From NCBI GenBank assembly GCA_900547995.1, contig URIY01000007.1, forward strand, positions 1-44,120: 44,120 bases of DNA, in the 5' to 3' direction. The position numbers and the translations under genes were made by a program. This document shows positions 13,460 through 20,887 of this stretch, in pieces (positions within the stretch are counted from its first letter, which is position 1; each line of letters starts with the position of its first letter). The notes beneath the pieces were generated by a model. The model was not told the DNA's origin, made no database searches, and saw nothing but the letters and a program-made list of their open reading frames with translations. Origin of the DNA: an uncultured Mycoplasmatota bacterium. GTDB taxonomy: Bacteria; Bacillota_I; Bacilli_A; RF39; UBA660.

Positions 13460-13939
13460 ATGAAAGTATTTATTTCGTGTCCTTTTACGGGATTATGTAA
13501 AAATAACAAATATGAAATTAAAGATGAATATAAAACTTTCTTCAACAAACTTGTTGAAAATTTAGAAGAAAAAGGATGTGAGTACTATTTAGCAATTAAA
13601 AGAGAAAATTGGGGGCTAAATCATAAAGGTCCAGAGGAATGTACAAGAAGCGATTTTGAAGGTGTTAAGTCAAGTGATGTATTAATTGTTATTCCAGGAA
13701 ACAAAAATTCGAATGGTATATCAGGTGGAGTTCACGTAGAACTAGGTTGGGCATCAGCTATGAAGAAAAAAATGCATATTTTAGTTGAAGATGGTTTTGA
13801 ATATTCCCCTGTTCTAATGGGATTAAATACTTTAACTGAAACGCATTATCATAAATGTAATGAATTTTTAAATTTAACAATGTTAAATAAGATTAATGCA
13901 ATAATAGATCAAGAATTAAAATTAAGAGAGGAGCAATAA
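13460..13939 (+). CDS. CMP N-glycosidase (MilB/BlsM-like) of the nucleoside 2-deoxyribosyltransferase superfamily
   Basis: Predicted to hydrolyse CMP to free cytosine and ribose 5-phosphate, the entry step of blasticidin and mildiomycin biosynthesis. 159 residues. Visible motifs: an N-terminal strand MKVFISCPFTG, then KRENWG (48-52), EECTRSDFEGVKSSDVLIVIPG (59-80) and SGGVHVELGWASAM (88-101). The last carries the catalytic Glu (E94) in HVE-GWAS. From memory, MilB has REAWG, EATRLDHDEIKAADVFVAFPG and GTHVEIGWASGM in the same order and spacing, a closer match than to generic deoxyribosyltransferases or DNPH1. The radical SAM and glycosyltransferase genes directly downstream complete the known first steps. 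Start at ATG 13460 behind GAGGAGG. Confidence 0.8.
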   Translation: MKVFISCPFTGLCKNNKYEIKDEYKTFFNKLVENLEEKGCEYYLAIKRENWGLNHKGPEECTRSDFEGVKSSDVLIVIPGNKNSNGISGGVHVELGWASAMKKKMHILVEDGFEYSPVLMGLNTLTETHYHKCNEFLNLTMLNKINAIIDQELKLREEQ

Positions 13940-13942
13940 AAA

Positions 13943-14968
13943 ATGTATTTAAAGTTGATAGACAAATCTCCTCGTGAAATAATTAAATATTATGAAAAAC
14001 CGTTTTATGTATATTTGTCTTTGTCAAATATATGTAATGCCAATTGTGTATTTTGCAAAGTAAGAACAAATAAAGAGAAAAAATGTAATATAAATGTTTT
14101 TTCATTGATTGATGAGTTAGCATCTTTAGGCACACAATATATTCATTTTACTGGTGGAGGTGAGCCATTCGTAAATGATGATATATTTGAATATTTAGAT
14201 TATTGTACACAAAAAAAAATAAAAATAATATTAATATCAAATGGTCTTAATATTGATGAAACCAAGATTAAAAAAATGTCTAATTACAACATAGTTGCTA
14301 TATTTTTCTCGATTGATAGCCACATACCAGAAGTTCATGATACATTGAGAAGAACGCAAGGATTATGGAATAAAGTTACTTCGAATATTAATTTAATAAA
14401 GCAGTATATGCCTGAAGTGAAAATTGTTTTAAATCATGTATTAAATAAAAAAAATATAGATGATTTTGAAAAATTTATAATGATGAAAAAGACTTTTGAT
14501 TTTGATTACATTAATCCAATTGTTATAAAGGATTATGATGCATTGTTTTTTACAGAGGACCAAATTGAAAATTATAATAATAAATTGGACTATTATAATA
14601 ATTTAGCAAATTCTTTGGGATTAGAATTTCTTTCTGATAATATTGATTTTTTTAATAATAAAGTAAGCAGTCTAGGAGATAGATATAACAATATTGATTT
14701 GAAATGCTTATATCCGTCATTTTGTTCATTTGTAGATGCACCGACAGGTTTTGTTTATCCTTGTGATTGTAGTATTCATAGAGATAGAAAAATATATAAA
14801 ATTGGTGATTTAAAAGTACAAACATTTAAAGAAATTTGGAATGGAGAAAAAAGAAAAAACTTAAGAAAAAAACTTATTAATAGTGAATTAGATTGCAAAA
14901 CCAAATGTGACGAAGCAAATTGCCAATTTAATAGATGCTTATTAAAAGAAAAGGAAAAAGAATTATGA
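13943..14968 (+). CDS. Radical SAM/SPASM enzyme, candidate sugar-modifying enzyme (BlsE/MilG position)
   Basis: 341 residues. The CxxxCxxC cluster motif is C31-NAN-C35-VF-C38, and GGGEP at 71-75 is the SAM-binding motif. The C-terminal ~85 residues form a SPASM-like cysteine-rich region (CLYPSFC..., FVYPCDCS, CKTKCDEANCQFNRC) with the diagnostic IGDL...FKEIW before it. In blasticidin and mildiomycin clusters a radical SAM enzyme (BlsE, MilG) acts on cytosylglucuronate (described as a decarboxylase). This gene sits between a CMP hydrolase and the candidate synthase, which suggests the same substrate. Its exact reaction cannot be deduced. Its stop overlaps the next start (ATGA). Confidence 0.85.
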   Translation: MYLKLIDKSPREIIKYYEKPFYVYLSLSNICNANCVFCKVRTNKEKKCNINVFSLIDELASLGTQYIHFTGGGEPFVNDDIFEYLDYCTQKKIKIILISNGLNIDETKIKKMSNYNIVAIFFSIDSHIPEVHDTLRRTQGLWNKVTSNINLIKQYMPEVKIVLNHVLNKKNIDDFEKFIMMKKTFDFDYINPIVIKDYDALFFTEDQIENYNNKLDYYNNLANSLGLEFLSDNIDFFNNKVSSLGDRYNNIDLKCLYPSFCSFVDAPTGFVYPCDCSIHRDRKIYKIGDLKVQTFKEIWNGEKRKNLRKKLINSELDCKTKCDEANCQFNRCLLKEKEKEL

Positions 14969-16101
14969 AAATATTAGTTTCAGCTGAAAGCTTCGGTTAT
15001 GGACCGATTACAACAGGCTTAAATATAGTGAAAGAACTAAAAAAATGTAATGATGTTAAATTGGATTTTATTGGTTCTGGTATAGCTATGGAACAAGCAA
15101 AAATGAGTGGATACTTTGAAAATTATTATCTATGTGATACTTATGATTTTATGAGTTTAGAAAAAAGTAAAAGTATCTTTGAAAAATATCATATATTTTT
15201 ATCATCAGAAAATGTAAATGGAGCAATATTTGCATTAAAAAACGGCATAAAAAATACTTATTATGTAGATAATTTGATGTGGATGTGGGATAAAATACCA
15301 GATGGATTATTAACTGTAAAAAAATATTTTATATCTGAAATAATACCATCAAAAGAAAATTTTAACAAAATTGGCAAAAAAATTTTAAATCCAATTTTTG
15401 TTGGACCAGTAAGAAAAATTGAAGTAAAAAAATGTTCAACCAAAAATCAAATAATTATTAATCTCGGTGGTGCTGAATCATTTCTATTAGAACATTCATT
15501 GATTGTTGATTTCTATAATAAATTATTAAATGAAATATTATCAACTGAACTGGTTAATTCTTTTGACTCAATCATTATATGTGGTGGAAGTGGTGTTATA
15601 AATAGTATTAAATTGAAAAAATCTTCAAAAAAAATTAAAAAATGCACTTTATCTCATGAGGCTTATTTATTAGAAATGGAAAGATCATCTCATTGTATAT
15701 TAGCATCTGGTTTGGGAAATTTTATTGAAACTGTTGGAAAATATAAAAATATAATGTATTTACCAGCTATAAATTATAGCCAACTGCAACAGCTAGAATA
15801 TTATAAAAAACAAAACTTCGGCTTTAAAGCACTAAACTGGGATAATTTTGAATTTTACAAACAAATTCCTAAGTTTTTAGATGAAGAAACAGGTGTTAAT
15901 TTAGTTGTATCAAATATAAAAGAATATTTAAAAAATGATTATACAGAAAAAGTGAGTAAAGTAGTGAAAGAATTTTTAATTGAAAAGCAAGATGCCTTTT
16001 TTGAAACTAGAAAAGATTATATTAATAATTTTTCAAAGAGTGCATCATCAGATATTGCAAAGACAATTTATACAGAAAATAAAGGTGGTGAAGATGAATG
16101 A
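14965..16101 (+). CDS. GT-B glycosyltransferase, candidate cytosylglucuronate synthase
   Basis: 378 residues from the ATG at 14965, which overlaps the radical SAM stop and follows AAGGAA; an upstream in-frame start is not favoured. The N-terminal MKILVSAESFGYGPITTGLNIVKEL is the glycine-rich first strand and loop of GT-B/MurG-like enzymes. Later segments KNQIIINLGGAES, SIIICGGSG and CILASGLGNFIETVGKYKN are the donor-binding Rossmann half. In blasticidin and mildiomycin clusters BlsD and MilC join cytosine to UDP-glucuronate and begin in the same way as far as I recall. Placement beside the CMP hydrolase makes this the natural acceptor route for free cytosine. UDP-glucuronate would have to come from the host. 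ATGA overlap with the next gene. Confidence 0.7.
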   Translation: MKILVSAESFGYGPITTGLNIVKELKKCNDVKLDFIGSGIAMEQAKMSGYFENYYLCDTYDFMSLEKSKSIFEKYHIFLSSENVNGAIFALKNGIKNTYYVDNLMWMWDKIPDGLLTVKKYFISEIIPSKENFNKIGKKILNPIFVGPVRKIEVKKCSTKNQIIINLGGAESFLLEHSLIVDFYNKLLNEILSTELVNSFDSIIICGGSGVINSIKLKKSSKKIKKCTLSHEAYLLEMERSSHCILASGLGNFIETVGKYKNIMYLPAINYSQLQQLEYYKKQNFGFKALNWDNFEFYKQIPKFLDEETGVNLVVSNIKEYLKNDYTEKVSKVVKEFLIEKQDAFFETRKDYINNFSKSASSDIAKTIYTENKGGEDE

Positions 16102-17285
16102 AAATACCAAATGATCCTTTTTTAGGAACTCATTATATAGGAAATGAGGAATTAAAATTAGTAAAAAAAGTTTTGAAAAGTAAAAGTTTATTTAGATACC
16201 ATGGACCAAATTTACTATACATGACTGATAGATTTGAAAAAGAAATGGCAGAATATTTAGGAGTAAAATATGTCTTAGCATGTTCTAATGGGAGTGCTGC
16301 TATAAAATTAGGATGTATTGCGAATGGAATAGGTCCTGGAGATGAAGTATTGATGTCACCATTTACATTTATTGCATCAGCCAATAGCGTCTTAGCGTGT
16401 GGTGCTGTTCCTAAATTTGTTGATATAGATGAAACCATGAATATAGATCCAAATAAAATAGAAGAAAATATAGGACCTAACACAAAAGCTATTTTAGCAA
16501 TTCATATACAAGGTCAACCATGTGATATGCTAAAAATCAATAAAATAGCAAAGAAGCATAATTTAATAGTTATAGAAGATGCAGCTCAAGCTTTTGGCTC
16601 AAGCATAAATGGTAAAAAAATAGGAACTTTTGGAGATTGCAGTGCTTTTAGTTTACAAGCTGGAAAAACGATAACTTGTGGTGAGGGTGGTTTTTTAGCT
16701 ACTAACAATAAAAAAATATATCAAATGGCGAAAATGTATCATGATAATGGTGGATATAGAGTTGGATGTGATTATCCAACTTGGCAAAATGGAAAAACAA
16801 TTTATGGTGAAAATTTTAAGTTGACTGAATTACAAAGTGCTGTAGCATTAGCACAATTAGAAAAGATAAATAAAATTTTAAACAAGCAAAGAAAAACTTA
16901 CTTCAATATAGTAAATAACATAGATAATTCTTTTTATAAATTGAGACAAAATGTTTCAAAAACAGTTCCTGTGTATTCAAGCATTGCAATAGAATTCAAA
17001 ACAGAAAAAGAATGTAAAAAATTTATAGAATTTATGAATATTAATGGCATAGGCTTTGATGTTTATTGTAGTCATTTGATAATGGATTTTGATACATTCG
17101 AAAAACAACAGTCTTGGCATATATCAAAATTTCCTTACAATATTACTAACTACAAAAAAACTAAATGTTCCAAAACAAAAAATTTATTTCAAAGGGTTGC
17201 TTGGTTTAATTTGTCAGCCTCTTTAAAAAGTAAACATATTAAATACATAATAAAAAAATTAAAGGAATACCAGAATGAATTTTAG
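16098..17285 (+). CDS. DegT/DnrJ/EryC1-family PLP-dependent sugar aminotransferase
   Basis: 395 residues, full family length. Key features: the N-terminal ACSNGSAAIKLG cofactor phosphate loop (61-72), the aspartate in VIEDAAQAFGS (D161) that pairs with the PLP ring nitrogen, and the Schiff-base lysine K190 in FSLQAGKTITCGEGG. Members transaminate keto sugars to amino sugars, or act as dehydratases. In this context it probably installs the amino group on the keto sugar of the nucleoside, the later anchor for peptidyl decoration. It is translationally coupled to both neighbours (4-bp and 11-bp overlaps). Confidence 0.9.
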   Translation: MKIPNDPFLGTHYIGNEELKLVKKVLKSKSLFRYHGPNLLYMTDRFEKEMAEYLGVKYVLACSNGSAAIKLGCIANGIGPGDEVLMSPFTFIASANSVLACGAVPKFVDIDETMNIDPNKIEENIGPNTKAILAIHIQGQPCDMLKINKIAKKHNLIVIEDAAQAFGSSINGKKIGTFGDCSAFSLQAGKTITCGEGGFLATNNKKIYQMAKMYHDNGGYRVGCDYPTWQNGKTIYGENFKLTELQSAVALAQLEKINKILNKQRKTYFNIVNNIDNSFYKLRQNVSKTVPVYSSIAIEFKTEKECKKFIEFMNINGIGFDVYCSHLIMDFDTFEKQQSWHISKFPYNITNYKKTKCSKTKNLFQRVAWFNLSASLKSKHIKYIIKKLKEYQNEF

Positions 17286-18114
17286 TACTTCTAATATTTG
17301 GAACAATTCTTTTATTTTAAGGTATCCGTTGGAACAAATAAAAAAAATTGGCAATTTATATTTTTATGAAAGTGAAAATATTTTAAAATGTCAGCATTTT
17401 TTTGAATTTGATATTACTAATGACGAATTAAAAATAATGCAAAAAGAAATTAAAAATAATAAAAAAATAAGATTTAACTATATTAATGATTCGGTGCTAA
17501 GTAATAAGCTCAAAGAATGGGCTATTAAGAATAATTTTGAATATCAAATAATTGATGAATGGGAAGCACCTAGATTAGTACTTAATGAAGGAAATTTAAA
17601 AAAATATATTAGTATTTGTCCACATTCTCAAATTTCAAAAAATTATAAAATGTATTGTAATAAAAAAGAAAAATTAAATTTTTATAATTCTATTAACTGT
17701 GATTCTTTGATGTTATGGAACTATGTTTTGCAAATAGATTATAATTCTTGGAAAAAAGATGAGCATTCAGATATGAAAAGTTTGGATCGTGAGGATTTAC
17801 AATATTTACCATTTTTTCTTATTGATAAAGAACATAGCAATTTAATTGTTGTTTGTGATGAGAAAAATAATCCTTTAGCATATTCTTTAATGTTTAGAAG
17901 TGGTGACTGTTGGTATGCAGTTAAATGGGGAGCTTCAAATTTAGGAAGAAAATATTATGCAGGATTTTATTGTCTTTTCTATCATCTTGAATATTTATAC
18001 TCCTTAGATAATAAGTTATTAATTGATTTTTGGGGTAGAAGAAATAAAACTTATGATGAGTTAAAAAATGATTATATTATGAGAAAACATATAATCGTTT
18101 ATAAAAAGGAGTGA
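17275..18114 (+). CDS. FemAB/GNAT-like transferase, first of a tandem pair
   Basis: 279 residues. The C-terminal half (about 125-270) reads as a GNAT_6/FemAB-type acyltransferase fold: YFPFFLIDKE-like strand, NLIVVCDEKNNPLAYSLMFRSGDCWYAVKWG, then YAGFYCLFYHLEYLY and DFWGRR. FemX-type enzymes move an amino acid from aminoacyl-tRNA to an amine; PacB of pacidamycin and the BD-12 enzyme are natural-product precedents. The N-terminal half is divergent. Overlaps the DegT stop by 11 bp. Specificity is unknown and a simple acetyl transfer is also possible. Confidence 0.65.
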   Translation: MNFSTSNIWNNSFILRYPLEQIKKIGNLYFYESENILKCQHFFEFDITNDELKIMQKEIKNNKKIRFNYINDSVLSNKLKEWAIKNNFEYQIIDEWEAPRLVLNEGNLKKYISICPHSQISKNYKMYCNKKEKLNFYNSINCDSLMLWNYVLQIDYNSWKKDEHSDMKSLDREDLQYLPFFLIDKEHSNLIVVCDEKNNPLAYSLMFRSGDCWYAVKWGASNLGRKYYAGFYCLFYHLEYLYSLDNKLLIDFWGRRNKTYDELKNDYIMRKHIIVYKKE

Positions 18115-18118
18115 TATT

Positions 18119-19078
18119 ATGTATATAGAGTTGGGAAATATATTTGATATAGAAAATATAGATGACATGATTGATAATAGTTTTAATGGAACTTGTTTTT
18201 CTTATAGTTGGTTTTTAAAATTAAAGGACAGTTTTAAAATTTTGAAAATATATAATTTGGCGAAAGAGTTACAAGGATTTATGCCAATATTTAAAAGCAC
18301 TCCCAAAACTATTACACAAAGTACAATGTATATCCCTTATGGTGGTTTAGTATTATTTTCTTTGCCAAGAGAAGGTAGAAATCAAATTCGTTATATCAGA
18401 CAAGTGGAAAAAGTGCTATGCAATTATCTTCAAGAAAATTATGATGATATACAATTTTCTTTAGATAATAAAATTACTGATATTATGCCATTTATTCGTT
18501 CTGGATTTACGCCAGAAGTTAGATATACTTATAAATTAGATTTGACAAAAGGTTTAAATGTAATATATCAAAATTTTGGTGGAGATAGAAAAAAGGATAT
18601 TAAAAAAGCTGTTAAAAGAAATATAAAATTTGTTGTTGATAGTGATTATAGTTATTTTGATTCAAAAGAAGCCATGAAGTGGGAAAAAAAATATGGTTTT
18701 GAGACGACTTCTGATTATGTTGAAAAATATATAAAAACTACAATTAAAAAAAGAAGAGGTATGTGCTTTGTAGCAATGGAAAATAACAATGTTCTTGGTG
18801 GTGTTCATATTGCTTGGGATAAAGAAACAGCCTATATAATGTATTCATATTATGAAAAAGAAAAAGATGATGTTGCAATTGCTTTTCTATATTACAAAAT
18901 ATTTGAATATTTAATAAATAACAAAATTGTCAAATATATTGATTTTGAGGGTTCTGTGTTTGAAAGTATAGAAGACTGGAATATATCATTTGGTGCTTAT
19001 CAGAGTAGATTTTACAATTTGCATTGGAATTCAAAAAATAAACCATATTTTAATCTATATGACTATGGAGAAAAGTAG
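18119..19078 (+). CDS. FemAB-like peptidoglycan-bridge-type aminoacyltransferase, second of a tandem pair
   Basis: 319 residues with two GNAT-like halves as in FemAB proteins. The first runs to about residue 130 (GTCFSYSWFLKLKDSF..., LQGFMPIFKS..., MYIPYGGLVL). The second is typical: GGDRKKDIKKAVKRNIKF (155-172), GMCFVAMENNNVLGGVHIAW, ETAYIMYSYYEKEKDD and YIDFEGSV. Family members use aminoacyl-tRNA to extend an amino group. Together with the gene before it, it could add one or two amino acids to the amino nucleoside, as in peptidyl nucleosides with dipeptide tails. RBS AAAGGAG, 4 bp gap. Confidence 0.75.
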   Translation: MYIELGNIFDIENIDDMIDNSFNGTCFSYSWFLKLKDSFKILKIYNLAKELQGFMPIFKSTPKTITQSTMYIPYGGLVLFSLPREGRNQIRYIRQVEKVLCNYLQENYDDIQFSLDNKITDIMPFIRSGFTPEVRYTYKLDLTKGLNVIYQNFGGDRKKDIKKAVKRNIKFVVDSDYSYFDSKEAMKWEKKYGFETTSDYVEKYIKTTIKKRRGMCFVAMENNNVLGGVHIAWDKETAYIMYSYYEKEKDDVAIAFLYYKIFEYLINNKIVKYIDFEGSVFESIEDWNISFGAYQSRFYNLHWNSKNKPYFNLYDYGEK

Positions 19079-19089
19079 GTGAGCCTTAT

Positions 19090-19815
19090 ATGTCTGATAA
19101 TGAAATTTTAGCATTGATGTATGATTTTTATAACAAATACGTTTTGAAAGATCAAAATAAAGACATTGATTATTATATTAATCAATTAAATGAATATTCA
19201 GCTAATAATGTTTTAGTAGTTGGTGCTGGTACTGGTAGAGTGGCAATTCCATTGTCTGATTATGTAAACGTTTCTGCTCTTGATTTTGATTTAGAAAGAT
19301 TAAAATTGTTAAATGTAAAAAGTAAAAAGCCTAGTATAATATACACTGATTTTGTAGACTTTAACCATTTGGATGAGTATGATCTAATAATTTTTCCTTA
19401 CAGTACTATTCAATTTGGAGGAGACTATTTGAAAATTAATGAAATATTTAATAAACTAGGAAATACCATGAATAAAGATGCAGTGTGTTTATTTGATGTT
19501 TCTGAAAATTTTAATAATAAAGTTGAGAAAAAAGACGAGTTTTTATTTAAAACATTTTGCAATTCTGTTAATTCAAATGTTGAAGTATATTATACTTCAA
19601 AGAGATATAAGGATTTTATTGAATTTTTAGTAAGATATAAATTGTCTGATAAAAATAGAGAGGTTCTTGAAAAAGAAAAATATACTTATTATGACAAAGA
19701 TTTACTATTAAAAGGTTTGGAAGCAAATAATTTATCACTCGTTAAAATAGATGATGGTTATGGAGAAGGGATTTTAAAACATAAACACATCTATCATTGC
19801 AGGAGGATAAAATGA
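19090..19815 (+). CDS. Class I SAM-dependent methyltransferase
   Basis: 241 residues. Motif I VLVVGAGTGRVAIPL (about 37-51), an acidic residue at the end of strand 2 (VSALDFDLERL) and the strand-4 motif YDLIIFPYSTIQF are seen. The N-terminal helix region starts MSDNEILALMYDFYNKYV. Likely N- or O-methylates the nucleoside, its peptidyl moiety or the base. An N-methylated amino acid, as in sarcosyl groups, is one option but unproven. RBS AGGTGAG. Its stop overlaps the next start (ATGA at 19812). Confidence 0.85.
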   Translation: MSDNEILALMYDFYNKYVLKDQNKDIDYYINQLNEYSANNVLVVGAGTGRVAIPLSDYVNVSALDFDLERLKLLNVKSKKPSIIYTDFVDFNHLDEYDLIIFPYSTIQFGGDYLKINEIFNKLGNTMNKDAVCLFDVSENFNNKVEKKDEFLFKTFCNSVNSNVEVYYTSKRYKDFIEFLVRYKLSDKNREVLEKEKYTYYDKDLLLKGLEANNLSLVKIDDGYGEGILKHKHIYHCRRIK

Positions 19816-20792
19816 ATTATAATAGTTTATTAGGAAGTAAATTGGCAAAATATTTTAATAAAAAATATGGGATTATAACATATTCAGGTACTTTAGCTAT
19901 TGAAGTTGCTTTAAAAAGTTTGAAATTAAAAAGGAAATCCAAAGTATTAATTTCGTCTAATGTGTGCTATTCAATTATTAATACAGTTCTGAAGCTAGGA
20001 TTAGTGCCAGTTATAAAAACGCCAAATAATGGTTTGTTTTTTACAAATGATGATATAGATGTGGTGATTGACAAGGAAATAATAGATTGTATATTGTTGG
20101 TTCATCAGTTTGGAATATTGAATAATATTAGTAAAAGAAAATATAAAAAGTTAAATATAAAAATAATAGAAGATGTAGCTCAAGCATGGAATCTTAAAGA
20201 TAATAACGGAATGAACAATATAGGAATTGACAGTGATATTGTTGTTACTTCCTTTGGATCGACTAAACCTATTAGTTATGGAATAGGTGGTGGATTATTT
20301 TTTGATAATAAAAAGATCTTTAAGGAAATTGATTTTTGTGATAATGAAAGTAGGGAAAAGCAAGGAATAATCTTATCGTATGCGTATCCATTATGTAAAG
20401 AAATAAAATTAGATTATTTATTAGAAAAAGCTAACGAAATAGTTAATGTGCAAAGATTATGTGCGAGAGAATATTCAAATGTATTACTTAATCAAAAAAC
20501 AATAAAATATATAAATTATGAACAAAATAGTGGTAATGTTTGGCATAGATTTCCTATGTGGGTAGAGAATCAAAAAACTTTTGAAAAAATAAAAAAAATT
20601 TTAGAAAAAAGTACATTAGAATTTCAATTTGAACATGATGTGAAATTAATTGATTTGCCTATGTGTCAGAAATGTATAAAATATAATGAAAATACACATT
20701 ATTATTTTATTTTAGTACGAACTAGAAATGTGAATATAGAAAATCAGGTAAAAAATCTAAAAAAGCTAATAGATTTATTAAAAAATGATTAA
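19812..20792 (+). CDS. Second DegT-like PLP enzyme, short and divergent
   Basis: 326 residues from the ATG at 19812, which follows AGGAGG; the upstream in-frame codons belong to the methyltransferase end. DegT features are kept: TYSGTLAIEVALKSL as phosphate loop, KIIEDVAQAW with the ring-pairing aspartate, and TSFGSTKPISYGIGGGL with the Schiff-base lysine. It is about 60-70 residues shorter than typical and lacks the usual N-terminal arm. It probably does a second transamination or dehydration on the sugar, or forms a heteromer with the 16098 enzyme. Weak similarity elsewhere suggests an unusual substrate. Confidence 0.8.
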   Translation: MNYNSLLGSKLAKYFNKKYGIITYSGTLAIEVALKSLKLKRKSKVLISSNVCYSIINTVLKLGLVPVIKTPNNGLFFTNDDIDVVIDKEIIDCILLVHQFGILNNISKRKYKKLNIKIIEDVAQAWNLKDNNGMNNIGIDSDIVVTSFGSTKPISYGIGGGLFFDNKKIFKEIDFCDNESREKQGIILSYAYPLCKEIKLDYLLEKANEIVNVQRLCAREYSNVLLNQKTIKYINYEQNSGNVWHRFPMWVENQKTFEKIKKILEKSTLEFQFEHDVKLIDLPMCQKCIKYNENTHYYFILVRTRNVNIENQVKNLKKLIDLLKND

Positions 20793-20838
20793 ATTAATAC
20801 CATTTTATAGTCCTTTTTAGCAAAAAAAAGGGTTTATG

Positions 20839-20847
20839 TGGTATAAT
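20839..20847 (+). promoter_or_regulatory. Extended -10 promoter for the resistance genes
   Basis: TGGTATAAT at 20839-20847, with a short 34-base leader to the TTG at 20888. It gives the ABC-F and APH-like genes expression independent of the biosynthetic operon, as expected for self-resistance. No good -35 is visible. Confidence 0.55.
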
Positions 20848-20887
20848 AATTTTGAGTTTTTATTTTAAAAAGAAAGAGGTGATTACT

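Noticed and set aside
13943..14968. RiPP cluster with a SPASM peptide-modifying enzyme
   Set aside because: I saw no short Cys- or Thr-rich precursor peptide nearby, and the CMP hydrolase and aminotransferase context points to nucleoside or sugar chemistry.
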